64,000 nucleotides of DNA, taken from assembly GCA_963575745.1 (NCBI GenBank), contig CAUYUJ010020145.1, forward strand, positions 65,001-129,000, in the 5' to 3' direction. This DNA is from Prorocentrum cordatum (Eukaryota; Sar; Dinophyceae; Prorocentrales; Prorocentraceae). Below, in pieces: positions 40,872 to 52,189 of this stretch. The stretch's first letter is position 1. The number at the start of each line of letters is the position of its first letter. A model generated the notes under the pieces. That model was not told where the DNA came from, made no database searches, and saw nothing but the letters and a program-made list of their open reading frames with translations. Position numbers and translations under genes: made by a program.

Positions 40872-41681
40872 CTACAGCTTGGACATGATGTGGAGCCAGA
40901 GACACGAGAGCGTTCGCTGATGCGACATGTGGACCAGCGGCGTGTCGGGCCTGGCGCGGAGGTGTACCTGTACCTTCTTGCGCGGGTCGTGCCATGTGGG
41001 CATGTTGTCGTGCGACCACTCTCGGAACAGCTTGCGCGCGTCCTCGGTGCTGAAGTGGACGCCGTTGCCCATAGACACCTTGTGAAACTTCGCGGTGGTG
41101 CCTTGGTGGAGGGCGGGCTGCGAATTCTCCAGAGCCGTCTTCAAGGTGGCGGAGTGTGCGCGACGATGGCTCTCCAGCACAGCTCGCGGGACCCCCCAAA
41201 TCCCAGCCCGAGCGCGGTCAGGCTCATCATATTTGATCGTGATAGTGGGCTCAGTCGGGGCCTCAATCCTACGACGCGTCGAGCGCGAACCACTGGGTGC
41301 CGTAGTGCCGACTGAGGAAGGAGGGCGAGACAGCGCATTGACTTGCCTCTGGATGTCCGCTACCTTCGAATCGATGGTGTTCGTGATGCGGGCGGCGACG
41401 TCCGCGTTCTCCATCGGGATGGCGGTTCCTTGCTGCGCGGAAGTCAGCAGCTCGGAGAAGCGGGACTACCGCGACGTTTGCATCGATTGGACCATGGACG
41501 GCGTATCTGAGTAGGACTGCGCTTGGTTCGCCTGCAGCTGCCCAAGCTGCATCGCGAGCGCACCTGCGCGTGAGTTGTAGCTCTCGATGGCGTTGCGCAT
41601 CGTGCCCATCTCCTGGCGCTCCTCGGAGGACTGAGTCTGGGTGGCTTGTGTGAGCGCAGCCAGAGCATCCGCGGAAACCAT
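40872..41681 (-). pseudogene. ORF1 remnant of the decayed LINE
   Basis: ATG at 41681 starts MVSADALAALTQATQ with a Gln/Ala helical segment; that frame stops at 41466 and continues in another from 41414 (MENADVAARITNTIDSK) to 40872. It includes STEDARKLFREW and KKVQVHLRARPD, consistent with an ORF1 C-terminal domain. At least one frameshift. Confidence 0.65.
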
Positions 41682-41812
41682 CTTGGGATCGATTGGGGAA
41701 GCTAGAATGACTGCTGACCGCGAGCGAGCGGGCAAACAAAATGTCGCCCTGATGCCTTGGGCCACCCCTTGGCAGCGTCCAAGTTCGAAGCGCCAGTGAC
41801 GCACTTCGCGAA

Positions 41813-41864
41813 CTTGAGCCAAACTGGCTTGAGCCAAAATGGCTTGAGCTAAAATTGCTACGGA
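41813..41864 (-). other. Three nested spliced-leader copies
   Basis: Minus strand, 5' to 3': a 22-nt SL (41864-41843) with two substitutions, then a 15-nt SL end (41842-41828) matching exactly, then another 15-nt SL end (41827-41813) with one substitution. Each 15-nt piece starts CCA(T/G)TTTGG, just after the TAG inside the SL, as expected if that TAG served as acceptor for the next round of trans-splicing. Confidence 0.95.
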
Positions 41865-41935
41865 AGGAGGATGAGGATGAGGATGAGGACGAGGAGGAGA
41901 AGGAGGAGGAGAAGGAGGAGGAGGAGGCGGAGGAA
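41865..41935. repeat. GGA/GATGAG tract flanking the decayed LINE
   Basis: AGGAGGATGAGGATGAGG then (GGAGAA/GGA)n, directly outside the SL end of the LINE. Confidence 0.92.
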
Positions 41936-43190
41936 TATTACCAAGCGCGCTACAGGCTTACAAGGTACCTAAGCCCATCTTTAAGGATGAGGCGGCACTC
42001 AGCGAAGTACTGGATACTGTGCGACTGCGAGAGATACAGAATAGTTTGCCGGCCCCAGGCCACGTCCTCGAAGTCGGAGGCACTGCCGAAAGCTATTGGC
42101 CACCTGCTGACACCAAGGGGGGCCCATGTACCCGTTTTTCTGCGCCAGCAGCCGTGAAGACGTATTCCACCCCACTTATAGTTTTCGGCCATGCCCCGGG
42201 ATAAGGTGCCAAACCCTTCGACGAGAATGTGGGATGTCACCCCCGCTCTGCTCGAGCGGATTGGGGCTCCACTGTCGAGGAATACCTCCTCGGGCGCGGC
42301 ACCGAAATTCGTGATATTTTCGTTGCGTCGCGAATTTGGGTGCGATCTGGCTCCTCGACCCGTTTAAAGGCCGACCTCGGATCGTGGCTCTACCGGCCTA
42401 TCCGCTGTGGGGGCGAGCCTGCCCATCTGCTATCCCGCGACACTGGGAATAAAGAGCCCTCAACGCACGCAAAACGGCCAACCGCAACAAGGGTAGAGCG
42501 AGGGAGGGAGAGAGGGAGGGAAGCAAAGGGAGAAGAGCCGGGGGGAGAGCGAGTGAAAAGGGGGGAAGGAAATGCCAGGGGAGAGCTGGAAGGAAATGGG
42601 ACTAGGGGGGACGCAAACGGGAGGGCGGAGATGGCGGCGGAGAGAGCACGGGTGAGCGAAATAGGAACCGGGCCAGAAACACAAGGTCCTCTGCGGAGAT
42701 GCGGAGGGATCTCGCGCCGCGGGAACACCACCGAGGACTCGCCGCACCAATGCGATGAGTGCGGCTGGGGGCGCCCACCACAGGGCGTCGCCAACGGTAA
42801 GACGAGGCCGATTTTGTTATGTGCCAGGGCCAACACAATCAGGGGCCAGTTTGGGTCCGACGAGAGAAGCAGCAGACGACAGCCGCAAACAGTCTCCGGC
42901 TGCGTACAAGTACGGGCGTCCCGCGCAGCATTCAGCTGCAGACGCAAAAGGTGCGCACGCATTACGGGCGCGACCATGAGGAGAAGGACTGAAAGCCTGT
43001 GGGGGAGGAGAGAGGGAGGACGGCGGAAGAGCCGCTTTCTATATCCCCGCCTCTGCCTCCAAAGGGCGATCCAAAGGAAACAATTCATTCAGCACCTTCG
43101 CGCAGCGCGGGGACATCCTGTTCCAATTGCTGCAGTTGTGCGGGCTTGCCAACCTGTATGTGCACGTCTCTGAGAGCCCAGCTGCTCTCC
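41936..43190. other. Stretch without supported genes
   Basis: Purine-rich GGGAGA/GGAAGG text at 42495-42660; otherwise unique-looking. Open frames on both strands are Arg/Ser/Pro-rich. It may contain the 3' end of the truncated LINE that follows. Confidence 0.4.
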
Positions 43191-43293
43191 GCCCCTAGCA
43201 GATGCACCCGCATGAAGAGCAGACAAAGATCAACTGGTCTTCGTCGTCGCTGGCTATAAGTAAGAAGTGGCCTCGCGGATTCGCTGTGATGAG

Positions 43294-44322
43294 TTAGAAA
43301 GCGGCGCAGTGACCAAGACATGCAAAAGTCTGCGGCGGGAGCTCTGACTGGCACCTCGTGTAGCAGACCCTCCATGCCCACAAGTCGGGCTTAATCCACT
43401 TCCAGTTGTGGCCCCTGGCTTGGCCGAAGACTTCTGGCTGGGGGGCCTGAGCGACAGATGAAGCCGTCAATAAGACCCCATTTCGGGTTGGGTCTGCTGG
43501 CACTAGCGGCGGGGGGGGAATGGAGGAGGGAGGAGGGGCGGGGAAAGGAGGGGGGGCCGCGGTCAAATCCGCTGCGACCGCTGCTGGTGCACGATGGGCA
43601 CGGGGCGCCGAAGGAGGGGGCGGGACCAGAGGAGGTGGCAGAGGGAGTGCATGACGGGCAACCCTTATGCCCGTGATAAGCCCAGGGACTCTTTGCCGCG
43701 TGTCAAACGCGTGTCGCAACGCCTTCGAGGGAGCTAGCCGTGGGAACAAAAGCAGCGCCCGGGCCGCATAGCGAAGGCAACGCTCGAGGGAGGTGCTCTC
43801 TTCAACCCAAGACTCTATCTGCGACTTGGAGGGCCGCGCCAACGTTAAAGCCCCTTTCTTGGCGTATCTGTCGGCCAAATCGTTCCCTACGGCTCTATAC
43901 CACTCCGGGGATCCAGCGGCCAGCTCGTCAGGACACACGTGCGCCTGGACTCCGACAACGCAGACGTCCTGAGTCCACGTGGGCGTCCCCCTGATTTGGA
44001 TCTGGAGGCCAGCGTAGACGTGGTGCCGGGCCGTAACCTGCCACCACGGCTCAGTCGTTAGTTTGACCAGGCCCAAGAAATCAGAGTAAATCGAAGTGGC
44101 CTTGGGGCAGAACTGCATCACTTCAAGAACAGCGATGTGCTCTGCCGCTGGGGAGGTTTGCGGGTAGTCTGCTCCCACGGCCCCCCCAAGGGGCATCAAC
44201 ACCGCCCAGCCTGCGGCATGAAAGATTTGAAGGGACCCTGGGACACTCAAATAAATAAACACAAATAACAGGATTCCCCATATTTTAGTTTTTTTGGGGG
44301 GTTTTCGTTTTCCCCCCCCCAC
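43294..44322 (-). pseudogene. RNase H-like C-terminal LINE fragment
   Basis: A 342-codon open frame. AVLEVMQFCPKATSIYSD and the following VGNDLADRYAKKG resemble the second half of retrotransposon RNase H. A Pro-rich linker (about 43480-43650) and a Trp/Cys tail follow. No intact catalytic DEDD set is visible, so this is a remnant. Confidence 0.55.
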
Positions 44323-44614
44323 TTCCCATAGTCGCAGATTTTCCTGGAATCGACGATGAATTGTGTTTGTGTGCTTTCTTCCCTCCTGGAGATTACTGGC
44401 CCGTCTTTGAAACAGGACCCGTCTGCATCAAGACATCGCCAGTAGAGGCGCCCGCTGTGGAGAAGCCCCTCGACTGGGCACCAGCAGCTGTGGCTGCTGG
44501 TGCCCGTGCCCGTGCCCGGCGGCGGGGTAGGGCGCCGGGCTGGGCTGCTCGTGGACGCCACAGACAAGAGGGAAACTTCTGGCAGGCTCAGGCACGAGGG
44601 CCCTTCGTGCACGA

Positions 44615-44715
44615 AGGAGGAGGCCGAGGAGGACGAGGAGGCCGAGGAGGACGAGGAGGACGAGGAGGGCGAGGAGGGCGAGGAGGCGGAGAGGGGGAGG
44701 AGGAGGAGGTTGGCA
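44615..44715. repeat. GAGGAC/GGA tract within the LINE remnant
   Basis: GAGGCCGAGGACGAGGAG repeats followed by GGAGGAGG, interrupting the LINE-derived reading. Confidence 0.85.
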
Positions 44716-45514
44716 GAGGAGGTGCCCGCAACGCCGACCTGGGCCGTGCGGCCCCCGCCCTCCGGATGCCTCTCGTGCACGAGCGAGATGAGAAATGCTG
44801 TCGGATGGGGCTCCGCAGATGCACGTTGCGTCTACGCTGTGCCCAGCCTGCCGCACTTGATGCGCCGCCCACAACGAGTGGCAGACGGAGGCGAGAAGCA
44901 GCCCTCGCTCATGCCTCGGGGGGCTGCACTCCTGGATTACACGCCTAGCCACGCTGAAGTCAAACGTCGTTGATGCTGGCATTCCTAATTTGCCCGCTAT
45001 GCGACTGGAGTGGCCCTGCGCCCAATACTCTCTGAATTGAAGCTCCATGAACTTGGGAGAGAAGGCTGTCAGAGGCCAGCGCCTTCCCGCTGAGTCTTAC
45101 AAAATGACAGCCGTGTGAATCGACCAGCCCACGCGGGCTGAGGACAAAACTGCGGCACCGAGTGGGCCCCTCACCTGGGACCACGCACCAGGGAGGCGGA
45201 TGAGAATGGGCTGGGCGAGGGAATGGAGGCGGGGTAAAGGGCAGGGGTTTGACACGGCAATGTCGATGCCCGATTTCCAGACGATCTTGGACCAAAGGAG
45301 GGCCGGCGCAGGCCCCTGCCTCCATGTGGGATCCTCATGAACCGCCAGGGAGACGAAGCGCGATCTGGAATCTCCCCGGGCACCGACCAGCCTCAAGCAA
45401 ACATGTCTGGGCACACGCAAGTTCGGCGTGGTCGACTCCGGCGACCGACACCCCATACATGCCATATTGGTCGAGACCAGTGGTATAAACTTTCCGAAGG
45501 TCCGCGCCTGGAGG

Positions 45515-45845
45515 AGTAGGGGGAGGAGGAGGCGGAGGAGGAGGAAGAGGAGGAGGAGGAGGACGAGGGCGAGGAGTGAGCGACCACATTGCACACCAGT
45601 GCGACATCACCAGATGCGTGCATCAGTTTGGCCGCGCGCGCACCCTGTGGTGTGCGGCATTTCAACTTTCGCAGCCGTCTGCAATTGGCTGACACACGGA
45701 CCGAGGAGAAAGAGTGAAGTGGAGCCCGTTGCGCAAGCAAATTGAGCGAGGAGGAGGAGGAAGTGGAGGAGGATGAGGAGGAGGAAGGGAAGGAGGAGGA
45801 GGAGGAGGAGGACGAAGAGGGGCAGAAAGAGGACGAGAAGGAGAC
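45515..45845. repeat. Two GGA tracts
   Basis: (GGA)n-rich sequence at 45515-45580 and 45748-45845; the first marks the truncated 5' end of the LINE tail. Confidence 0.9.
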
Positions 45846-45852
45846 GACGTAA

Positions 45853-46395
45853 CCGTGATGGCCTGTGGCCGCACCTCAACCTCTGCGCCACTCGGGTGGG
45901 CACAGAGGGAGACCGTGGACTCCCGAAGGGTGGCGCTAGGCTTGCTCTACACGGAGCCCTGACACCGCGTAGGCCACCTGCGAAGCCCGCGCCAGCGCTC
46001 AGGACAAGCCTGGTTGGTCAGTAAGGCCCAGGTCTCGGGAGATCTCACCGCAGAGCGGAACAAAAGGAAGAGCTGGGGCGACAGCGCTGATCGGCAGCAG
46101 GAGCGCCATCTCCGAAAGGAGAACGAGCGGAACACAATGCACAGATCGAGCTTTCTGCGGACCTTCTCGGTGGGGTGCTGGGCAGCGACCCTCCCTCCTC
46201 CACGCCGCTGGCATAGCGAAGCGTGATGGTCTGTCTGTGGCCACACCTCGACCTCCGCACCGTGTGGATGGGTGCAGAGGGAGAAAAGGGGGCCCCTGCA
46301 GGTTGGCTCTGGGGCCTTTTCTCAGACCGTTCGCTGACGCCACCTGCAGAGCCCGCGACAGCGCACAGGACAGGCCTGATAGAACATCGCGGCAA
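45853..46395. repeat. Diverged tandem duplicate (~370 bp apart)
   Basis: 45853-46020 and 46223-46390 share CGTGATGG(C/T)CTGT, TGGCC(G/A)CACCTC(A/G)ACCTC, GGGTG(G/-)GCA(C/G)AGAGGGAGA, GCCACCTGC(G/A)(A/G)AGCCCGCG and AGGACA(A/G)GCCTG. About 75-80 percent alike by eye. Function unknown. Confidence 0.7.
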
Positions 46396-46399
46396 GGCT

Positions 46400-47440
46400 G
46401 GCAGAAGATTTGCTGCGAGCGAGGCGTTCGATGGATCAGCGAAGACTGCCGAGACCAGCAACGGGCGGACTCACCGCCAAACGATCTACGGAAAGAGATG
46501 AGAGCGCCGCACCCATTATGCCATTCGCTGCAGGTCAAAGGGGACTGGCGCCTGTGCCATAGACAGCGCTGCTTCCCTGGGTGCGATTTGGGCACGCGTT
46601 CGTTGTCGATCTACTTCGCTTTTGTGGGCTCGATCTTGGAGGCCACGTGCGCCGCGGTCACACTGTTCGACAATTCTGGACCTAAACGTTGTTTTTCGTT
46701 TTGGTTTCCTTTCGTTGTTCGTTTTGTTATACCTGTTTTCCTGCACCCCCCTGCCAACACGAACGACAGCACACAGCCGAAGTCCAGCAACACATCCTTC
46801 AGGTCCAACCCTGCTGCTCGAGGTGTATTCTGCCCGCTGTGCCGGAGGGGTTCCTGCGCCTGGGAGCCTGAACGCCAACTGCTGCTTCCTTCGGCGGTGG
46901 ACAAACCTCCCTTCAGTAAGCCTCCCCCTAGTGAAAACGACCCAGGGCCGAAATCGAAGGACCCAGACACGCAAAAATGACGGCCGCGAACGCCCTCTCG
47001 CGAACCGAACACGGCCAATTCCTGAATCGACGTGTCAGGGCAGGAGGCCTGCCCACCTCCGATTCCCGACGAGGCTGTTCGCCGCATCTGTGGGCTGCGC
47101 CGTCGCCGATGCAGTCTGCTCTGGCCCCAGCGGTGCCAGGCGCCTCTCGGGGCCGGGCAGCTCAGCGGGAGGGTGAGGATCGGCAGCGACGAGAAGGGCG
47201 ACTAGCCCAGGCGCGGGCATTCCATGCACTCACCCGGGAGCCTTGTCGAAGACACAGATCATCGGCGCCCCTGCACACACGTGTTGCTCTCCCCTGGGCT
47301 ACTCGCCCCTATCGTCGCCTCTGAGAGCTGCGGGGGCGTGGGCCTGCCCTCCACCCCCAGCGGGTTCACGAGCCTGGGGCGGCAGGGCCAGCAGGTGCAG
47401 GCTCACAAGGGGAGTGTGGCTGCGGCTTCGAGCTCCTGAG
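46400..47440. other. Stretch without supported genes
   Basis: Frames of up to 247 codons exist on plus, but composition and lack of motifs argue against coding. No repeat identified. Confidence 0.4.
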
Positions 47441-47445
47441 CTGCA

Positions 47446-47449
47446 CAGG

Positions 47450-47482
<33 letters not shown>

Positions 47483-47523
47483 AAAGAGAGAGAGAGAGGG
47501 AGGAAGAGAGAGAGAGAGAGAAA
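47446..47523. repeat. GA microsatellite
   Basis: (GA)n with a few A insertions. Confidence 0.96.
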
Positions 47524-47569
47524 ACAAATAACATGTTGTTGTGGAGCTGCTGCAGTGGCGAGGTCACCG

Positions 47570-47890
47570 CTAGCCCCAACATGTCCAGCGGGAAGATGGG
47601 CATTCGCATCTCGCCATGGGTCGCGTTGTTGGGAGGGTCGGACCTGCCAGAAGAGAGCCCAGCTCTTCTCCTTGGGCCACGGTCCAGAGCAGCTTGCTCA
47701 CGTTGCGTGTGCTCATGGGAATCAGCACGATGTTCTGAATGCCTTCCACGGTCTCGTTGGTCAGAGCGCCTGTCACGATGTCGGCCTCTGCGGTCGCGGC
47801 GCCCTCGCTCTTCTCCACAGCTGCGACTCTTTGACGGACTTGAATCCACTGTTCTCCGTCGGTGATGTTGCGAATGGTGTCTGCGTCCAT
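47570..47890 (-). CDS. Possible exon or decayed ORF, hypothetical
   Basis: From ATG 47890 the minus strand encodes MDADTIRNITDGEQWIQVRQ and continues through ADIVTGALTNETVEGIQNI and STRNVSKLLWTVAQGEEL. The composition is balanced and protein-like, unlike neighbouring frames. I do not recognise a family. It could be one exon of a gene whose other exons are not visible, or a fragment. Confidence 0.3.
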   Translation of the reverse strand: MDADTIRNITDGEQWIQVRQRVAAVEKSEGAATAEADIVTGALTNETVEGIQNIVLIPMSTRNVSKLLWTVAQGEELGSLLAGPTLPTTRPMARCECPSSRWTCWG

Positions 47891-48242
47891 TTTCACTTCT
47901 GCTGCTTCGGCTGCTTTCTGATTCCATGCCTGTAACTACGATGGGTGAGGTACGGCTTGGCGCCAGTGTCCAGGAGACCCCATGAGCCAGTGAGACGTAG
48001 CCGATGATGGGGCTTGGCAGCACGAGTGTATATATGCGGCACGATGGTGTACTGGGACCGGGACCACTGCACAACAAATTAATCAAGAGCTCGAACGGGT
48101 GCAGGATATGGGAGCCAGCGCTGCAACGATTGCGGGCGCTGGACTTGGAATATCGAGCGCCCACTTTCACGTGAAGCTTGCGCAAGAAGACTCGACCTAG
48201 CCGCGGACCAGCAGTATCCGCGGACAGCTACGGCGCGAAGAC

Positions 48243-48800
48243 GAGGAGGAGGAGGAGGAGGAGGAGGAGGAGGAGCAGGAGGAAAAGGATGAGGGGGATG
48301 AGGGCGAGAGCGAGGACCTCGTTCTCGCCCTCCCTCTCCTCCTCTCCTCCTCCTCCCTCCTCCTCCTCCTCCTCCTCCTCCTCCTCCTCCTCCTCCTCTC
48401 CTCCTCCTCCTCCTCCTCTTCCCTCTTCTCCTCCTCCTTCCTCCTCCCTCCTCCTCCTCCTCCTCCTCCTCCTCCTCCTCCTCCTCCCTCCTCTTCCTCG
48501 TCCTCCGCATGTCAGGCCAGCCACCTCCTCCTCCTGTTGCTCCTCCTTCTCCTTCTGCTGCTCCTCCTCCTCTTCTCCTCCTCCTCTCTGCTCCTCCTCC
48601 TCCTCCTCCCCTCCTTCTCCTCCTTCCTCCTCCTCCTCCTCCTCCTCCTCCTCCTCCTCCTCCTCCTCCCCCCTCTCCTCCTCCTCCTCCTCCTCCTCCT
48701 GCTGCTCCTTCTCCTCCTCCCGCTGCTCCTCCTCCTCCTCCTCCTGCTGCTGCTCTCCTCCTTCTCCTCCTCCTCCTCTCCTCCTCCTGCTCCTCCCCAT
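48243..48800. repeat. GGA then TCC microsatellites facing each other
   Basis: (GGA)n at 48246-48276, then a long (TCC)n-dominated tract at 48335-48800 with CTG and CTT breaks. The opposite polarity permits a large hairpin. Confidence 0.95.
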
Positions 48801-49740
48801 CCCCCCTTCCCCTCCCTCTCCCCCTCCTCCCCCCCTCCCCCTACCCCTCCCCCTCCCCTCTCCCCGCTCGCAAACGCCCCGCTGCCCCGCGGCTGCCATT
48901 CGGCAGCGCAGCGGGGGGCCCGCTGGGGCGGCAGCCCCTGCGGAAGAGCCCCCCCTGCCGGCGCCGCCTCCCGCTCGCAGCTCGGCCGCGCCGCCCCTGT
49001 GCCGCTCCGAGCCCCGGCCGCCGGAGGCGCGGCCGCGCCGCCCGGCCGAGGCGCAGCGGCGCCTCCGACGCGCCGCCGTCGTCGTCGCCGCCGCCGCCGC
49101 CGCCACTGGAGGCCGCCCAAGACCCCCTCGCGCTATGGAAAAAATCACGACGGGAGGTTTTTCGCCATCATCGGGGGTCCTTGCCGGGCCTTGGGGCCAT
49201 CCAAAAACAACTCAGGATAAAAAACTGGTCCCGGGGAAGGGTCCAGACCTCTGCGAGATAGCGCGTTTCACGGGCGCTTGCCTTGGGAACATTCGGCGCC
49301 CCCCCCCCCAATACTCGGCGCCGTCGATCAGAACCAGGGGGACTCCCCCCCCCCACCTCCCCCCTCCCGAAACTTCCCTCCCCCCCCCCTCCCAGGGGGT
49401 CCCAACCCACCCGCCCTCCTGGCGCCGGCGCCGGCGCTGGCGGCCGCCGTAGCGCCAACGCAGCGACGACGACCAGAGAGAGCCCAGGAGGGGGGGGGGT
49501 TCGACCCCCCCCCCTGCGCCGGCGCCGGCGCCAGCGCTGGCGGCGGCCAGCAGCGCCGACGCGTGGACGCAGCTACGATGACCAGAGAGGGCCCAGAGGC
49601 CGCAGAGGGAACACACAAATCGCCATATCGAGCCCTCGCATGCTCCTCAGACGCCCCCAAAACCCTTCTGAAGAGACCTCAAGAGGCATCCATTCGAACT
49701 CTGACCCTTTGCAAAAACACAGTGGCGGGAAGAGCCGAAG
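48801..49740. other. GC-rich low-complexity stretch
   Basis: C-rich runs (CCCCCTCCC), a CGCCGCCGC block at 49075-49105, GGCGCCGGCGCC palindromes near 49420-49440 and 49520-49540, and long C or G runs. Long open frames reflect composition. Confidence 0.55.
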
Positions 49741-49742
49741 GC

Positions 49743-50530
49743 CACACCACCACCACCACCGCCACCACAGACCACCATACTACCACCACCACCGCCACCA
49801 CCGCAATCACCACCACAACCACTACAACCCACCATCACCACAACCACCACCATCACCACAAACCACCTCACCACCACCACCACCACAACCACCAAAACAC
49901 GCCACCACCACCAGCACCACCACCACAACCCACCACAACCCACCACAACCACAACCACCACCACCACAAACCACCACACCACTACCACCACCATCACTGC
50001 CATCGCCACAACCACCACCATCACTGCAACCTACCACCAACACCACCACCACAAACCACCACACCACCACCACAACCACCACCACCACGACCACCCACCA
50101 CCCACCACTCACCACCACCACCAGCAACACTACCAGCAGCAGCACCACCACCAACACCACAGCCCACCACCACCACCAACACCACAAACCACCACGCCAC
50201 CACCACCGCCGCCACTACCACGACCACCACCATCACCACCTTAACCCACCACCACCACCACCAAACCACCACACAAACACCACCACCACAGCCACCACCA
50301 CCACCACCACCACAACAGCTCACCACCACCACCACCACCACCACCACCACCAATACAACAACCCACCACCACTACCACCACCATCACCACAATCTACCAC
50401 AACACCACCACCACCGCCTCAACCACCACCACTACTACCAGCAACACAACCCACCACAACCACCACAACCACCACAAACCACCTCACCACCACCACCACC
50501 GCCACTACCACCACCACCAGCACCCACGCC
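49743..50530. repeat. ACC/CCA microsatellite, about 790 bp
   Basis: (CCA)n and CCACAA words over nearly 800 bp. Frames read as His/Thr/Pro on plus and Gly/Val/Trp on minus. Confidence 0.97.
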
Positions 50531-50867
50531 GCCGCTAGCCGCCGCCGACGCCGGCGCCGGCCTAAGGGAGAGTGGAGGAGAAATAAGGGAAGGGGAGGGG
50601 GGGGAGGGGGGGGGTCCGGTTCCAACCACCCCCCTTCAAGCGACCACAGAACGCGCTCTTTCAGACCTCTGGGGGTAGACGCTGCGAAAAAATCACGACG
50701 TCGGGGGTCTGGGAACGTCGGATGAAACGTCTTCGAACGTCGGATGAAGCGTCGGTGGCGCCAATACCACTTCCGCCACTACCCACCCAGGACCCATACA
50801 GGGTGGTGGGGAAGAAAAGAATGGTGAGCAGACAAGGCTAGGCCAGGACGTCGTCGGAGGGAGAAGA

Positions 50868-50952
50868 AGGAGGGAGGGGGAGGGGGAGGAGGGGGAGGAG
50901 GAGGAGGAGGAGGAGGAGGAGGAGGAGGAGGAGGAGGAGGAGGAGGAGGAGT
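50868..50952. repeat. GGA microsatellite
   Basis: A nearly pure (GGA)n, about 60 bp long in its cleanest part. Confidence 0.97.
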
Positions 50953-51183
50953 CAAGCGCCGCTCCCAGCGGGACAAGCCGGCGCTCGCACCGCGGCGCGG
51001 TGCAGCCGTGTGAGGATGCGTGCCTCTGCCGCCGCAGCGCCCTCGCCAGGGCGGGCGGCGGGCGGGCCTCAGCTGCCGCCGACGTGCACCAGTGAACGGG
51101 CACGGCCTCGTGGTTAGGCATGGGATTATTGGCGGGATGCAAATGGGGGGATAAGTCCAGGGGGGGAGAGAGGCGCAACCGAG

Positions 51184-51351
51184 GTACAAATTGTACCTAC
51201 GCCCCATGGAGAAGGTACAACTTGTACCGACGCCACGCAGACAAGGTACAACTTGTACTTTTGACAACGTCCGCGACATGTGCGAGGATGTTAACGGGGG
51301 GGAGAATGTACAATTTGTACTTGCAACCCGCAGAGAAGGTACAAATTGTAC
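51184..51351. repeat. Phased array of GTACAANTTGTAC palindromes
   Basis: The 13-bp near-palindrome occurs at 51184, 51215, 51246, 51308 and 51339. Start-to-start distances are 31, 31, 62 and 31 bp, so one slot (51277) has decayed. The central base varies (A, C, C, T, A) while both half-sites GTACAA/TTGTAC are fixed. The spacers differ in sequence but share GAGAAG or ACAAG before the site. Confidence 0.93.
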
Positions 51352-51948
51352 ACCAACAAAACGGTACCGGATACTCATCCCCCCCTGTCCTGATCCCCCC
51401 ATCGCCATCCGGCCGAGATTAGCGATCCAGGCTCAAAGTGCGGCCTGTCTCAATGGCCCTTCGCAGAACCGGCCAGCGGCCAGGTGCTGTGTGAGTCGGC
51501 CCATCTTCTCGTGCTGTCTCATGCAACCGAGCATCGGGGGCCGTGGACCCATCGGGGGTCCTAATGATGGAATTTCGTCCTTCGGACCTGGACGGTCGTG
51601 GTTGTCTTGAATCGCTCGCCAGCTTCTTAACATCTGTAATCGTTGATGGGTTCCCTTGAATGGTGCAGGGCCTCTTGTTCGTCGTCATCCTCCCCCACCA
51701 TCCTGTCCATCATAGATAACTCCTCCTCGCTATACCGCCAAACGTTTGAGCCAGACGGACTAGGTGTTTCGCCTTACGTTTTCTCACCTTGTGTGCCGCG
51801 CGCAATCGAACGGTTTCCATAAATTATGCTCGGATGGATGAGGAAGCGTCTGTCGAATGGATCTTTAACATTTCAGCACCTACACGGGTGGAGTGCGATT
51901 CCTTTTCAAAAAAGGGCTCGCGCTGTGGCGCTACCGCGCAACGAGTAG

Positions 51949-52186
51949 TTAAGCGGATGGGCAGCGGATAGTTTGTGGCTCGTCGTGGCGCTGCGAGCAT
52001 TCGTCTTAACTCGCCAGAATTCTCAAGCTCATGCTCATGCAGAGAATATGGAATGTTTAGCTTTCCTTTAAGCGGATGGGCAGCGGATAGTTTGTGGCTC
52101 GTCGTGGCGCTGCGAGCATTCGTCTTAACTCGCCAGAATTCTCAAGCTCATGCTCATGCAGAGAATATGGAATGTTTAGCTTTCCT
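51949..52186. repeat. Perfect tandem duplication, 119-bp unit
   Basis: From TTAAGCGGATGGGCAGCGG onward, 51949-52067 and 52068-52186 appear identical, each ending GTTTAGCTTTCCTT. Very recent. Confidence 0.95.
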
Positions 52187-52189
52187 TTC

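Larger units (their letters stand above)
37500..41864 (-). mobile_element. Decayed LINE with nested spliced leaders at its 5' end
   Basis: Reading the minus strand from 41864: three SL units, ORF1 remnants (from ATG 41681), endonuclease remnants (HEAHGHEE near 40255; SDHCPVYLSL near 39650), RT remnants (RPITLSNSDAKISG and FLDVIAAFPSI, about 38400-38690) and a thumb-like GLSLNLRKCTIVFYG (about 38100). Several frameshifts and stops separate the parts. Motif C appears as LADGMV (about 38187-38202), so the second catalytic Asp is lost. The 3' end is unclear and no target-site duplication was found. Confidence 0.8.
43195..45515 (-). mobile_element. 5'-truncated LINE tail with RNase H-like fragment
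   Basis: Minus-strand remnants in order: LAVHEDPTWRQGP and LLWSKIVWKSG (about 45260-45340), SVDATCICGAPSDSISHL (about 44810-44860, a Cys/His knuckle), then PEWYRAVGNDLADRYAKKGA (about 43840-43900), which resembles the end of an RNase H domain, then HNWKWIKPDLWAW (about 43395-43435) and VCSSCGCIC (about 43200-43225). The truncated 5' end lies at a GGA tract (45515-45580). Frames are interrupted and no RT is present. Confidence 0.65.

Noticed and set aside
46237-46980. 247-codon plus-strand ORF
   Set aside because: Overlaps the diverged duplicate and competes with equally long minus-strand frames; no recognisable motif.
48178-50725. Frames of 300-480 codons across the TCC and ACC tracts
   Set aside because: Composition-driven; several frames on both strands are open at once.
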